Source: Lates calcarifer
Lineage: Eukaryota; Chordata; Actinopteri; Centropomidae
Reading direction: 5' to 3'
DNA: 64,000 nt
Assembly (NCBI RefSeq): GCF_001640805.2
Contig: NC_066856.1
Coordinates: 17,537,616 to 17,601,615 of the forward strand
Made by a program: the position numbers and the translations under genes. Positions 11,465 through 21,445 of the stretch are shown in pieces; the stretch's first letter is position 1; every line of letters starts with the position of its first letter. The notes below the pieces were generated by a model. That model was not told where the DNA came from. It did not search any database and saw nothing but the letters and a program-made list of their open reading frames with translations.

Positions 11465-11662
11465 ACAACTTATCAATCATTTAAGATTTATCAAGCAAAA
11501 TGCCAAACATTTGCTCATTACAGCTTCTCAAATGTGAATATTTGGTGATTTTTTTGATTTTTGTAAATAGATTACGCAACATAGTGATTGACATGGACTA
11601 ACCTAAGTAATTAACCATCTGAAAAATAAGTCACAGATTAACTGATAATGAAAAGAATCACT
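11465..11662 (-). mobile_element. hAT-like non-autonomous transposon fragment, copy 3
   Basis: This is the same family as 2237-2874 but inverted. 'gcaaaatgccaaacatttgc', 'agcttctcaaatgtgaatat' and 'tttggtgatttttttg' follow the family's antisense interior, and the block ends with 'cacagattaactgataatga', matching the antisense terminus (cagattaattgataatga). The terminal 'gttgcagccct' is not intact. Confidence 0.6.
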
Positions 11663-12289
11663 CTCTTTGCCTTCTACAGTCCAGGGAACGTAAGATCATA
11701 TCTCTAAGGGAAGAAGAACCACTACAAATGCGCCCAGGCCCCAGCTAGAGAAAAAACTAAGATCAAAACTTGTCCCTAAGCACAGCTTTCCCAATCATAC
11801 ATATGAATAACAAACATGTTGTCTGCATCAATGTCAGAGCCCACAGCAGCCAACTGGCTCCTACAGTGGAGCCATTCTGTTCAGATATATAGGGAAAAAA
11901 GCAACATCCACATGTTGTAGTCCAACATGCTACAACACTACACTTGACACTTGACATCTTTTTCTTACACATTTGCAAACACATCAGAGAGGTGAGCACC
12001 TTGCAAAAAAATGCAGTGCCTCAGATTGGCAGCCATACAGTTGTCTCCCTGTGCTCACTGGAAGCCAATCAATGCAACATTAACAGGGACAGCTTAGCAT
12101 CTGGCACTTGGCTCATGCATCTTTTCTACACACGCGACTGTCATAGCATTTCACAGATTGCAGATGACTGAGGCATTCACTCTAAACGTGTCTTTATGGG
12201 GTTTTTTTCCTCTGCTGTATGGAAAGACTGGATGCGGAGAGGAAAAGCTCGACTTGTACAGGGGCTGCAGTCAATGAGTGGACTCCTGT
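11663..12289. other. Flank of the CpG-rich block
   Basis: No exon supported. Overlapping frames on both strands (11763-11999 minus, 11944-12171 plus) lack motifs. CpG density begins to rise after about 12230. Confidence 0.5.
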
Positions 12290-12803
12290 TTCCTGCAGTG
12301 CGCGTAAATTTCAGTCTGGCTACACTGGTGCGGCACACGCTTCAGAGGGATCGGGGAGCCTCAAACTCCCATTCTGTTATAGCAGCCTGTCTATCATTCA
12401 TAACTCCACCGAGGCGCTGTGTGCAACAACACCCCAGGAGAAAAGGCTGAGGCGCGCCAGAGCCTAATACACTCATTACAGCCGAAAAATGACTGCGAGA
12501 AAGTGCGCACTCCTTTACTTCTTTACCCCTCATGCCTCTTTCTTTCTGCTTAGTGCCCAATTTCATAGGGCGCAATCGCAAATGCGCACACGGTCAAACT
12601 AACCGCTTACGAGCGCGCGCGCAAGTACACGCTCACGCGCACAAGACTCCTATTTATTTACCAGTTCTATCAAACCCAACACAGTATATAGTCTCGGGCA
12701 CACGCCCGCGCCACTGACAGTCACGCGCACAGGTACAGATGAAAACTTGCACACTAATACAGATAAAAGCTCAAAGCCAGACAAACTTATTTCTCTGCCT
12801 TAC

Positions 12804-13250
12804 CTGTCCCCGCGCACTCCCTTGAATACACATGAAAGCTGATTAACGGCGAAAAAGATGCACGAGTTTGACTTTGTTCCTCATTTTCTCCTTTCTTCCT
12901 TTTCTCTCTCTCCGTTTCCTCTCCCTGCCGCTGCCATCCTCTCCAGGGCAGAGCTTGACTGCACGGAATGCAGAGAACCGATACTCTCCCTGTCTCCCCG
13001 CGCGCGCGCGTGTGTGTGAGTGTGTGCGCGCGCGCGCTGGCGACAGGGCGAGCGAGTAGAGCCAGTGCGTGTGCGGATCTCTCTCTTCTGAAGCATCCTC
13101 CAATCCTGCCCGGCTACCGCGGCGGCTCGGGCCGAGGAAGGCAGCGGATTGGTCGGTTTCCAGATCAATCTACGGCTATCAGGCTCGGACCGGCCTCCCC
13201 TGTGCTCCCCCCACCTCTTTCTCCATTATCTCCCTCTCCTCCTCTGCTCT
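12804..13250 (-). other. Candidate 5' first exon with splice donor
   Basis: Read on the minus strand, a GC-rich leader starts about 25-30 bases downstream of a TATA-like box and ends with ggggacag|gtaaggcagag, a near-consensus donor with the intron starting at 12803. Upstream ATG frames (13168-12881, 13103-12843) terminate inside the exon, so most of it would be 5' untranslated. A late ATG at 12833 opens a 10-codon frame (MCIQGSARGQ) that reaches the donor exactly in phase 0, with an in-frame TAA 12 bases before it and a poor Kozak context (T at -3). The exon could therefore be wholly untranslated or encode a short N-terminus. No downstream exon is recognised within 1-12.8 kb. Gene identity unknown; the 5' boundary is approximate. 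Confidence 0.5.
12999..13038. repeat. Alternating CG/TG tract, Z-DNA-prone
   Basis: About 12 bases of CG repeats, then a TG block with one GAG interruption, then another CG run form a nearly continuous purine-pyrimidine alternation of 40 bases. It lies inside the candidate first exon, where it would form part of a GC-rich leader. Confidence 0.85.
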
Positions 13251-13266
13251 TCTCTTTCTCTGTTAA

Positions 13267-13281
13267 CACGTGATTATATAA
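13267..13281. promoter_or_regulatory. E-box plus TATA-like motif
   Basis: A palindromic CACGTG (13267-13272) is immediately followed by 'attatataa'. TATATAA can be read on either strand (plus 13275-13281; minus 13280-13274). For minus transcription it would place a start near 13250, at the edge of the CpG block, which fits best. Plus transcription from near 13310 would leave the CpG block upstream and meets no clear donor. Motif evidence only. Confidence 0.4.
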
Positions 13282-13659
13282 GATAGTGATCAGGAAGCGA
13301 TATGTTATCCCTATCTCATTTTCTTACACACGTATACACAGAGCCAGGCGTAGCCTACCTTCCCTCACTGTCCCAGTAGGATACCGAGCATCAGTGACTG
13401 TGAAGAAAACTGCATTGCGAAACAAAAATGTGCTTTATAACTCAAAAATACTGGAATTTACCAGTTAAAGGGCCTAAAAAGTTCTTGAGTGTTCATTTTT
13501 CTGTTATTATTTCCTACCTCTAACAAAACAGTACCAAAGTGAGCAAGTTATTTTTTTCTCATTTAAAGCTGCAGTTTTATTTTAAAAACATGGGAGAGTC
13601 GGGCTCAAACTCTGGGCTGAAAATCACACTGACACTGAGAACTGTAGAGACTGTAGACA
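13282..13659. other. Flank upstream of the candidate promoter
   Basis: The sequence returns to AT-rich and CpG-poor. A short frame (13286-13468 plus) has no motif. No element named. Confidence 0.5.
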
Positions 13660-13708
13660 AAAGTTATACACTGATTTCCAACAAAACTGGAAATTAGTGT
13701 ATAACTTT
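13660..13708. repeat. Near-perfect inverted repeat, 21-bp arms
   Basis: Left arm 13660-13680 (begins aaagttatacactg) and right arm 13688-13708 (ends gtgtataacttt) are complementary over 21 bases with a single G:T pair, around a 7-base loop (acaaaac). Transcribed either way it would form a compact hairpin. The loop is short and the total length below that of a typical pre-miRNA, and no known miRNA seed is recognised, so I do not call it an RNA gene. It may be a palindrome from replication error or a tiny MITE relic. Confidence 0.9.
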
Positions 13709-14751
13709 CAACACTATGCATTTATCTGCCTCTCAAAATCTCTTATCAGTGTCAAATATGGATGTGCTGAACATTTTCCTTTTAGGGCTGTTGCAAAATG
13801 AAATGTATTTTATGAATAATTGCAAGCAAGAATCAAGATGTCATGTTACTATTTCTGTGTTCTATCTGACTTGACATGGGTCAGGGGTCAATATCAAGGA
13901 TGTGAGTAGTAAACAAGTTTTAAAACAAACAAACACTTAGGGGAAATGTTTGAACCTCAGCAGCAATGTTTTAAAAAGTCCTTATCAAAAAATAATGAAG
14001 TCCGTGTTTGAACAAAATAACTGAGCCTACCTATGAGGCTGTTACATCTGTGTTTGTATGATTTATTCATTCACTTATTTAGTTTCCCAATGAAGATGGA
14101 AGTCCAGATTCTGTTGCAAAAGCTTTAAAAAATATTCAATGTCGAATGTTTTTTAAAAACATGAAGTGTCTTTTAGGTTCTCTGGTTGAGATTTTTGAGT
14201 CCGGAAGAGCTGAGTGCTACTTTCATCCTCCAGAATCTTAATAGCGCCATCAGCAAAGCACAGATACCAATTACTCCAGTGAGTTCAGAGGAGTTGGGAG
14301 AGTGGGGTCAACATCTAAGCAGTGGAATTCAAGAAAAATAGTATGGAGATTCACAAAGTTTAATTTGGTCATCTGGCCTCGCCTAAGAATGAAAAAATGT
14401 GTAGTGTTCAATAGTTAAGACAAACTTTTACATAACATTTTGGGCTTTTGGGAGTCTTAGGGAAAGGAAAGAGCTTTGTACATGTGCTCCAACACAACTT
14501 CATCAGGTCAAACTTATACTCCAAAGGCATAAAACATGGTGATGTTACTGGCACATAGGATTAGAGCATATACACTGATCAGTCTGTTTTATTTGAATGT
14601 TTTAATGGTCTTTCATTCTGGCATTTTCTAATAATTAGACGTCATACATAATTGAAAGCTTTTTCTTCTGTCTGTTGATTTTCAGTAACATTAATTGCTA
14701 TGCAAAGTTTTCTTGAAGAAATATGAAACATTTGCTGAGAGCAGAATAAGT
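13709..14751. other. Gene-free interval
   Basis: No exon, RNA gene or named repeat. AT-rich with stop codons dense in all frames. Confidence 0.6.
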
Positions 14752-14773
14752 AAAAAAAAAAAAAAAAAAAAAA
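14752..14773. repeat. Poly-A tract
   Basis: A run of 22 A. No recognisable retroposon body precedes it. Confidence 0.9.
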
Positions 14774-16560
14774 GAAGCTAGTAGGTTTATAATAAAATTG
14801 ACCTCAAGCTGTGCAGTTGTCGTGGTACTGCAGTATCCTTGCTCCCACTCACCCCACTAAATGTTCACTTCTCCTGCATAGCTTCTGTTTACAGGCAGCA
14901 GGGTACATCAGTAGTCTGCTGTTGCTTTGAGGTGCATAAGTGATGCGCTGAGGCGTTCAATAAAGGATGACGTTTTGTTTCGAAATGCTTTGCAGTTCTT
15001 GCTGAAATTCAAAGCTGTATCTGCAACCATGTATGCACCTATAAAAACACTTTTCCTTCTCAAGTGTCTACACATGTGGTGTCACTGACAGCCTGTCACA
15101 GGGTCCCTTCCCCTGGGGCATTTCAATGATGTTCAGTGTCTTGGCCATAATCTGACTGGGGAATGAATGCACAGACTCACAATCATACTGTAGCATGGAT
15201 AAGCAATATCATAGTCTGTGCAAAACCTTATTTTAGCAGAACTAGTGTTTATCTTTGTGCCAAAACAGAAGATTACTGTCAACATGAGTCACAACAACAT
15301 GTTTTATAAAGACAAAAACTAATAATAAAGTGGAAAAAATACAAATAAATATGAAAAATAAAACATGCTTTTCTAAAGCCTTAAAATGTTATATTAAAAA
15401 CTAAATCATGTTTAGCTCCTATACCCTATGTCAGGGATACCTACTTTTGCCATATCATTTAATCACTAAATTATGTAAAACCCTTATTTACTTTTTTGCC
15501 AAAATAGAAAATCAGCCTGATTACTCTTTGATTTGATCAAATAAGAACACAAACAGGAACCTGAACACAGTCCAGCTCAACTACTAGAGAAAGAATCTTT
15601 GACACCTGTGCAACAATGTTAGTAAACAGTCGAGTCTGTGGGTTATAAGGCAATGTCACATATCACAGCACTGCAGTGTAGCCACTCATATGTTGGTGCT
15701 AAGACATAATTTATGTGTTAACCTTGGAGATGAACATTTTTTTCACATAGTATAGAAGTGCCAATACTTTTGAAGGTTTTTAGGTTGAAAAGATATTTCA
15801 TTCAGTTTGTTTTCTTTCTGTTTGGACTGCGTACCTGCCATACAGCTCCCTCCTGCTGGCCTACACTACTCTGCTTTCAGACGGAAGCTGACATACTGAC
15901 TGTGCCTGAATAGTGTCGCTTTCTTTCAGATTTTTCTGTCTTTGAATGAATGTGGATGTACATGGTGGAAGTTATTGACCAATCATATCATGACCATGGA
16001 AAATACGTGTTTCTGATTGGCTGGCAAGTGAGCTGTAAACTTGTAATAGGACACCTGAAACATACTCCCAACCAGAAGAGCAACTATTGTCTTCAATGTA
16101 TAACATATTAAACTGCAGGTAACCTGAACTTCAAAAAATAGATGATGATTTGATGATTCAACAATGTCATTATTGGAAATAATTATGCACAGTGAATGTG
16201 TCCTGATATAGAAAATATAATACCAGGAACTCAGTTGTGTCATATTGTTTACACAGTCTCTAGAATTAATGTTTCAGTGACACGTTTGCTTACTCTCAAC
16301 TTTTTGAGAGTAAGTACAGAATTTTTTTGTCAACGCAAATTCAACACCGTCTTCCACTCTTAAACAATTTAGTGAAATTCAGAGTCAGTCTCTTTTTAAC
16401 CTTCAGTCCTCTGGTCCGTGCCACTTCTCGGCTTGGCAACACTCGCCTCTTCTTTGCTTCAAAATACAATTACCTTCTGCAACCAGCACTTCTCAGCTTG
16501 GCTGCACTGCGTTTCCTGGTTTCCAAGCCCAAACACACCTTTTAAAACACATTTTCAGTG
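14774..16560. other. Gene-free interval
   Basis: No exon or clear repeat. Two short stretches (15437-15462 and 15764-15785) faintly resemble Tc1 terminal sequence but are too brief to call. Confidence 0.5.
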
Positions 16561-17060
16561 GGGTGATCTTATTTTTTGACTTTCACTCTTTCCTTTTCTG
16601 TCCTTTTTTGTGTCTGTCGATCAATTAGCCAGTCAGTCAGTGAGTCGCTCTCTTTCTACTTCTCCCTCCCTCGCTCTTTTCCACACACACACACACATTC
16701 ACATTGCTCAGGTACCCTGGGGCCAGCTGTTGAGTCTGCCTATGAATTCAGCCATGCTTTTGCTCTCCCTGGATCCAAAGGGAAACTTGATGAATAATGA
16801 ACAAAGCCGTGAAAAGGGCTGGTGAGGGTGGAGGATGAGGAGATGGGCAGCACGAGAGTGAGGGAGAGAGGCCCTTCAGGACCAGGGACACGATGGAGAG
16901 ATGGAGGGAGGGCAACTTGTTAGTGTTCACCCATCAATTAGGCCATAGAGGAGACATGAAGAGAATGGAGGGTGATGCGTCATGGACGGGGGGGAGGGAG
17001 ATGGAGGTCTATAAACTAAAGTGTGCTTGCTGAGGAGACAGATTACAGGAGGCGAGCATC
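16561..17060. other. Pyrimidine-rich then purine-rich block with CA repeat
   Basis: 16580-16680 is strongly pyrimidine-rich (tctctttctacttctccctc), a (CA) microsatellite lies at 16682-16697, and 16805-17005 is strongly purine-rich (gagagatggagggaggg). A 'tctataaac' at about 17008-17016 sits some 50 bases before an ATG frame (17064-17249, 61 codons), superficially promoter-like, but the block lacks CpG enrichment and the frame has no motif. Nucleotide skew alone explains what is seen. Confidence 0.45.
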
Positions 17061-19168
17061 AAGATGAGAGTCAGAGGGAAGTGGACACGGAAAGGCAGGG
17101 GTCTCAAAGACGTCAGAGGCTCCTCAGCACACTGCCTCCAGCTTCATATATCATCCAGGCCTAGTTCTTCCTGCCAACACAACTGTGTCTCTGGTCCACA
17201 TCCAGAGTTGGCATGCAGCTTCAAAAACACACTAAAGTGGATGTGCTGAGGATATATAAAAAAAAGTAATGACTCTCCTTGAGACTCCTGCAGACAGGTG
17301 TTTTTCATTCTTAGCTCTAACCGAATAAGAATCACACTTTCTGAGATTCAGATTTTACATTTCTACCAGATGTTAAGGCTGGATTTTATACTTTCTCCGA
17401 AATGAGTGTGGGATAAGCACCTGGTTTAGATGATAATGCCACTGTCTCCATTTTATGCCCATCATTTAGCTCTCCCCTCTTCGTCAAATCATTGCTGCTG
17501 GTATCAGCTGAAAATCAGCAGAAGTCGTTTTCATCCATTCATTTTACCACTTTGTGAAAAATCAGCCCAATCACTTCAAGTTGAAGAATTCTGCAAAATT
17601 AAATGTAATTTCTTGAAGACAAGGTTGATATAGTGTGCTCTTCATGTGGCTGCTAAAATCTCAAACCTTAACCAAGCACTTTTCTTGCCTAATATTAACC
17701 CTGCTTTCGCCAAACTGCAAGTGTCATGTGCCAGTATTGTAGAATTAATTACATTTTCCAAGGCATAGTTATTTAATATAAGGTTGCAGAATCATCTAAT
17801 ATCAACATTCTATCTGGTGAACGTGTTGGCCTGTGGTTACCAGCCCTAAAGTGGTGCATAGGCTGTTTATATATATATTCAAAACAGGGATATCTAATTC
17901 CCTAAAACCCAAGATTAAAGTATGAGGCCACAGCTCCTTCATTAGTCCCTTTAATACAGGCATCGATAAGATCAAAGAGTGCTTAGACTCTGGACATCAT
18001 CCAGAAACAGTGCATTAGTCACACTATGTAGATGTATGTGCCACAGTGGAAGCATCCTATGTAGATGGAAAACAAAGCCTTGCACTAATGACCGACATCC
18101 TTTGTGACTGCATCACACTATCACCTTTCACGTTCTTTTGCACCTTTATGTGGAAGAGCATTTCATTTCTATCAGAACTGAACACTGTTGGGGTTTTGGT
18201 AAAAAATACAAACGTATGTAATGAATTTCACAACGATCTGGGAAAATGTAAACTGGTAGTAAAACAATACAGCTTAAGAAGCTGTAACCCCTTATAACGC
18301 CGGTAGAAAATGCATGGATTTCACTGATGGTTTATTAATGAGTGTGAAACTCTGTAAACACAAAAGCTTCTCCCTAACAACAAGCTGCACAGTCCTTTAA
18401 GGGTTACATGGGTATCGATCCAAAGGGCCATTTCTCTGCATGATGTCCGTTTCCCTGACAGGTTTTTAATGACAGCTCAGTAAATCATTTAGCCAGGGGG
18501 GCTAATTGCTGAAGAGCCTTTAACGATACACTAAGATTACAGTGTGTTCTGTGGACAAGTTTGCAAGTGATTAACGTGTGAGGACATTTTGCGGTATACC
18601 AGATAACCAGTGTGGGTTTTTTAAAAATTGTGCAAGCTGGTGGACTCTCCATATATAAGAGTCATTTGGTCAATTAATCACAGCTAAGCAGAACTGAGGG
18701 ATTATGCACTTGACTGAATCTCATTTCAAGCTGCTGGTTTGGGTGGGTGTGTGCATGGGAACTGCTGTGGACACAGACAAATGGTGGAGGCAGTGGGCTC
18801 TGCTGGTGCTGGGAGACACATATCAGCAGGGTAGGACTGGGAATTTGTTTGCCTCCCGCAACACATCTAATTTATGTGGTTGATGAGCATCAAGGTTACA
18901 CCGTGCCCCGCCATTAAAAATCCATATACCACTCTTCCCTCTGTGGAGAGTCGTGTGAGTACTGTTACCCCTGAGCACTTACCCAGCCAAAACAAATTGC
19001 TGCTCAGGAATCAAACAAATAGTTGCTCTTGCTGCCGACTCTGAAAACATATTGTTGTCTAGTTAGAATGCATCAAGCGTCTTGCTGAAGAATACACAGC
19101 CTCTCAAAGGCCAGTAGTCTGTCTCATGCACAATGGATTATGCAGTCCTTACTCTTAGATATGAACAG
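17061..19168. other. Gene-free interval
   Basis: No exon, repeat or RNA gene recognised. The frame at 18046-18297 (83 codons) has no known motif. Confidence 0.55.
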
Positions 19169-19205
19169 TCTACCACTCACAGAAAAATTTGCTGTGAGTG
19201 GTAGA
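19169..19205. repeat. Perfect inverted repeat, 14-bp arms
   Basis: Arms 19169-19182 (tctaccactcacag) and 19192-19205 (ctgtgagtggtaga) are exactly complementary, with a 9-base spacer. There is no terminator context in eukaryotic DNA; likely a mutational palindrome. Confidence 0.9.
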
Positions 19206-19874
19206 ATTTTTAATAGGACTCATTATTAGTTCTGATTGGTAAATTTAGATTACATATTTCAGTTTCTCTAACCAAATGCATAAATGAAAACTCTATATTC
19301 TCATTAATTATGAATTCACAAGGTCTGATTTATAATCCAAACAGATGCACTGCTGGGTGAGAAGGAGGGGAGAATATCAAGAGTCAGTCTATTTTACACA
19401 GGGGGAAGTTTATATGAAGCTTATTTACATCCAGCTCAGACACACAATGGAAAAAGTGAAATTGTCAGAGAAACTGAAAGTAACTGCAAATCACGTCTGA
19501 CATGAAATACCAGCTGTATAATTGGAAACGTAACAACTGACAAAATACGAACAAAAATAAAATAAATCTATCCTATGACGGAACAGAGTCAGTGACTTTC
19601 AAATCCGCATTTTCTTTGCACTTGTGTATCGAGTGGCACCATGTAGCTCAGCTATGTTGCTCTGAGTGATGACTAAACACAGGAAATGGTGTGAGTGGAG
19701 AGACACTGTCAAGAGTTATAACTCCTAATGGGCCGAGTGCACTCTGACTGAACGATGGAGCAGCTGCTAATGAAAACAAGAGGTACAATTATAGAAGTGG
19801 GTCAGGACATTTAAATCCATATCAAAGTATGGAAAACTTCAATCTCTCAAATGAGCTGCTGATTGGTTTAAACT
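19206..19874. other. Gene-free interval
   Basis: Nothing recognised beyond AT-rich unique sequence. Confidence 0.55.
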
Positions 19875-20334
19875 AGGGCTGCAACTAATGATGTATTTTC
19901 CTCATTAATTAATGTGATTGCTGGGAGCATTGATTTTTTTTTTTTTTTTAGTCTATAATATTAAAAAATAGTGAAAAAAATGCAACCATGCCCCCTAAAG
20001 AAGTTTATGCACTACCAATTTGCAACAACAATACTTACTTACAAACTCTGTGGTCAAAAAATATTGCTCTTTGGATTAGGGAAATGGCCCCAGTAAAAAT
20101 AATCCATGCGGCAATTATGTTTCCCACAAAACATAATGGCCAAAACTATTTAGTACTACTTAAATGTTATTTTCAGGACACAAGTTGAAATGCCCAGCAC
20201 AATTCCCCAGGGTCCAAGGTGGTGCCCTGAAATTGCTTGTACTGTCTAGCCAACTGATACATTTTAGCAGTTTTGCATAGTATATAACTTAAAAGAATAA
20301 TCAGTCATGAAAAATAGTAGATGGTCTGCAGTCC
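19875..20334 (+). mobile_element. hAT-like non-autonomous transposon, copy 4, with central insertion
   Basis: The left end 'agggctgcaactaatgatg' (with 'ttagtctataatattaaaaa' after a poly-T run) and the right end 'gtctgcagtcct' near 20322-20333 match the family's inverted termini. The interior 'gaaatgcccagcacaattcc' followed by 'agggtccaaggtggtgccct' and 'tgcttgtactgtc' matches the family's interior. About 200 bases between 19989 and 20187 do not match and look like a later insertion, which accounts for the short open frame there (19988-20188). Confidence 0.75.
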
Positions 20335-20925
20335 TAGAGAACTATACCAGGTCATATCACATCAAAAATAAGTGATTCACTATGATTCATTTGTGTATGT
20401 CAAAGAGGAATCGTGTGTTTCCTCAACTGCACTATGCAGTCTAAGATATACACAGTGCAGAAGAAAAGGAGACTATTGATGGTTTACAACAACCTTGAAA
20501 ACCTCTCTAATGCACAATGATAAATCCAGCTCCAGCACACTCATTCCCATCATACCTCAAGGCTTAACCAAGGGGTCAAAGGTTTCTCAGTAGGATACTG
20601 TTATTCTACCCACAGAAATACTATGACAGCCCTGATGTGTAAAAGAACAGCAAATATTCCTGGAATGCTGATGTTGTCCTCCCTTCCCCTGTTCACCTTA
20701 TCCAGTGGGATGGGGGGAGGCTTTTTCACATCTTGTTAAGCTCCAATCACTGGTGACTTTGTAAAGAATTGACATGTGAAGACACTGTTATTTTCATCTT
20801 CAATTAGGGGCTGTTTCTGCTACATGTCTGCACACTGAACAAGGTGGAAATCATTGACAAATTGCAGGAATGTGAATTGGAAATGAAATTCTGTAGCCAC
20901 AGTAGGTGTTTTGCATGATATATAT
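20335..20925. other. Gene-free interval
   Basis: No exon or named repeat. The minus frame at 20804-21091 runs into the Tc1 remnant from the wrong strand and is not a gene. Confidence 0.5.
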
Positions 20926-21000
20926 CTATCTGGACCTGGCTTTGTGCATGGGTCTTCCCTAAACTGTTGCCACAAAGAAATTGTTTTCCGATGGTGTGTA
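20926..21000 (-). mobile_element. Tc1-like element fragment, inverted piece
   Basis: The plus strand reads 'tggacctggctttgtgcatg' then 'cttccctaaactgttgccac' and 'aaag', the antisense of the Tc1-like stretch that encodes the HDNDP region flank (sense: ctttgtggcaacagtttggggaag, then gtgcacaaagccaggtcc). It is directly followed by a piece of the same element in the opposite orientation. Too decayed for a frame. Confidence 0.6.
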
Positions 21001-21014
21001 AGAACTTTACCGGC

Positions 21015-21195
21015 TTACCCAGAACCCCAAACTGAACTCCATCAAACACATTTGGAATAAACTGGATCGCCAATTGCAAGACTGTTCTCACCAGCAGCCA
21101 ATCTGACTAATGCTCTTATGGCTGAATCCCTGCAGCCAGGTTCCAAAACCTTGTGGAAAGACTTTCCAGAGGAGTGGAGGCTGTTGAAGGGACAT
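21015..21195 (+). pseudogene. Tc1-like transposase remnant, C-terminal part
   Basis: In sense orientation it reads TQNPKLNSIKHIWNKLDRQL, aligning with the Tc1 block AQSPDLNPIEHLWDELERR. Later 'aaaccttgtggaaagacttt' and 'gaggagtggaggctgttgaa' match the end of the transposase (NLVESLPRRVEAV). The aspartate of PDLNP and the glutamate of the DDE/D triad region are both lysine here, so no catalytic site remains. It is a short, dead fragment adjoining an inverted fragment of the same family at 20926-21000. Confidence 0.75.
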
Positions 21196-21299
21196 GAATG
21201 CATGGCATGCATTTGGCATGACACACTCAGCAGTTACATTTGTGTGTAATATTCAGGTGTGCTTACTTTGTTTTGGTGTCTATAACCTTATAAACTGCA

Positions 21300-21445
21300 G
21301 TATGAGTATGAGCTCCACCTCAACCACAACACTAAAATACTTCTACAATAATACAATATAACATGCAACAAAAAATAATATCATACTCTGAAAGGGGCAA
21401 ATTTGAATAGTAATACATTTTGCTAATAATACATACACACTTAAT
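21300..21445 (+). mobile_element. Teleost non-autonomous DNA transposon fragment
   Basis: 'gagctccacctcaaccacaa' and 'cactaaaatacttctac', later 'taatatcatactctgaaagg' and 'acattttgctaataatac', follow the order of an abundant fish repeat (gctccacctcgaccagctacaacagtaaaatgct ... aatatcaaactctgaggggcc ... acattttgctgataatac). A better copy is at 62975-63232. No coding capacity. Superfamily not assigned. Confidence 0.65.

Larger units (their letters stand above)
12290..13250. promoter_or_regulatory. CpG island, candidate promoter region
   Basis: This roughly 1-kb block has many CG dinucleotides (runs such as gcgcgcgcg, ggctaccgcggcggctcggg, cgcgccagag) while the rest of the window is strongly CpG-depleted. 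Retained CpG in vertebrate DNA usually marks an unmethylated promoter and first exon. It contains two CCAAT-type sites, one per strand (about 13098-13102 plus; 13147-13151 minus), and it borders TATA and E-box motifs. Frames inside it on both strands (12196-12467 plus; 12342-12581, 12843-13103 and 12881-13168 minus) are rich in R, A, S and H, as expected from GC-rich noncoding DNA. Confidence 0.75.

Noticed and set aside
16051..16243. Minus frame near 16 kb as a small membrane protein
   Set aside because: AT-rich composition alone gives the I/L/Y-rich translation; no supporting signal.
17008..17249. TATA-like box followed by an ATG frame as a second promoter
   Set aside because: No CpG enrichment, the frame is short and motif-free, and TATA-like strings are common in AT-rich DNA.
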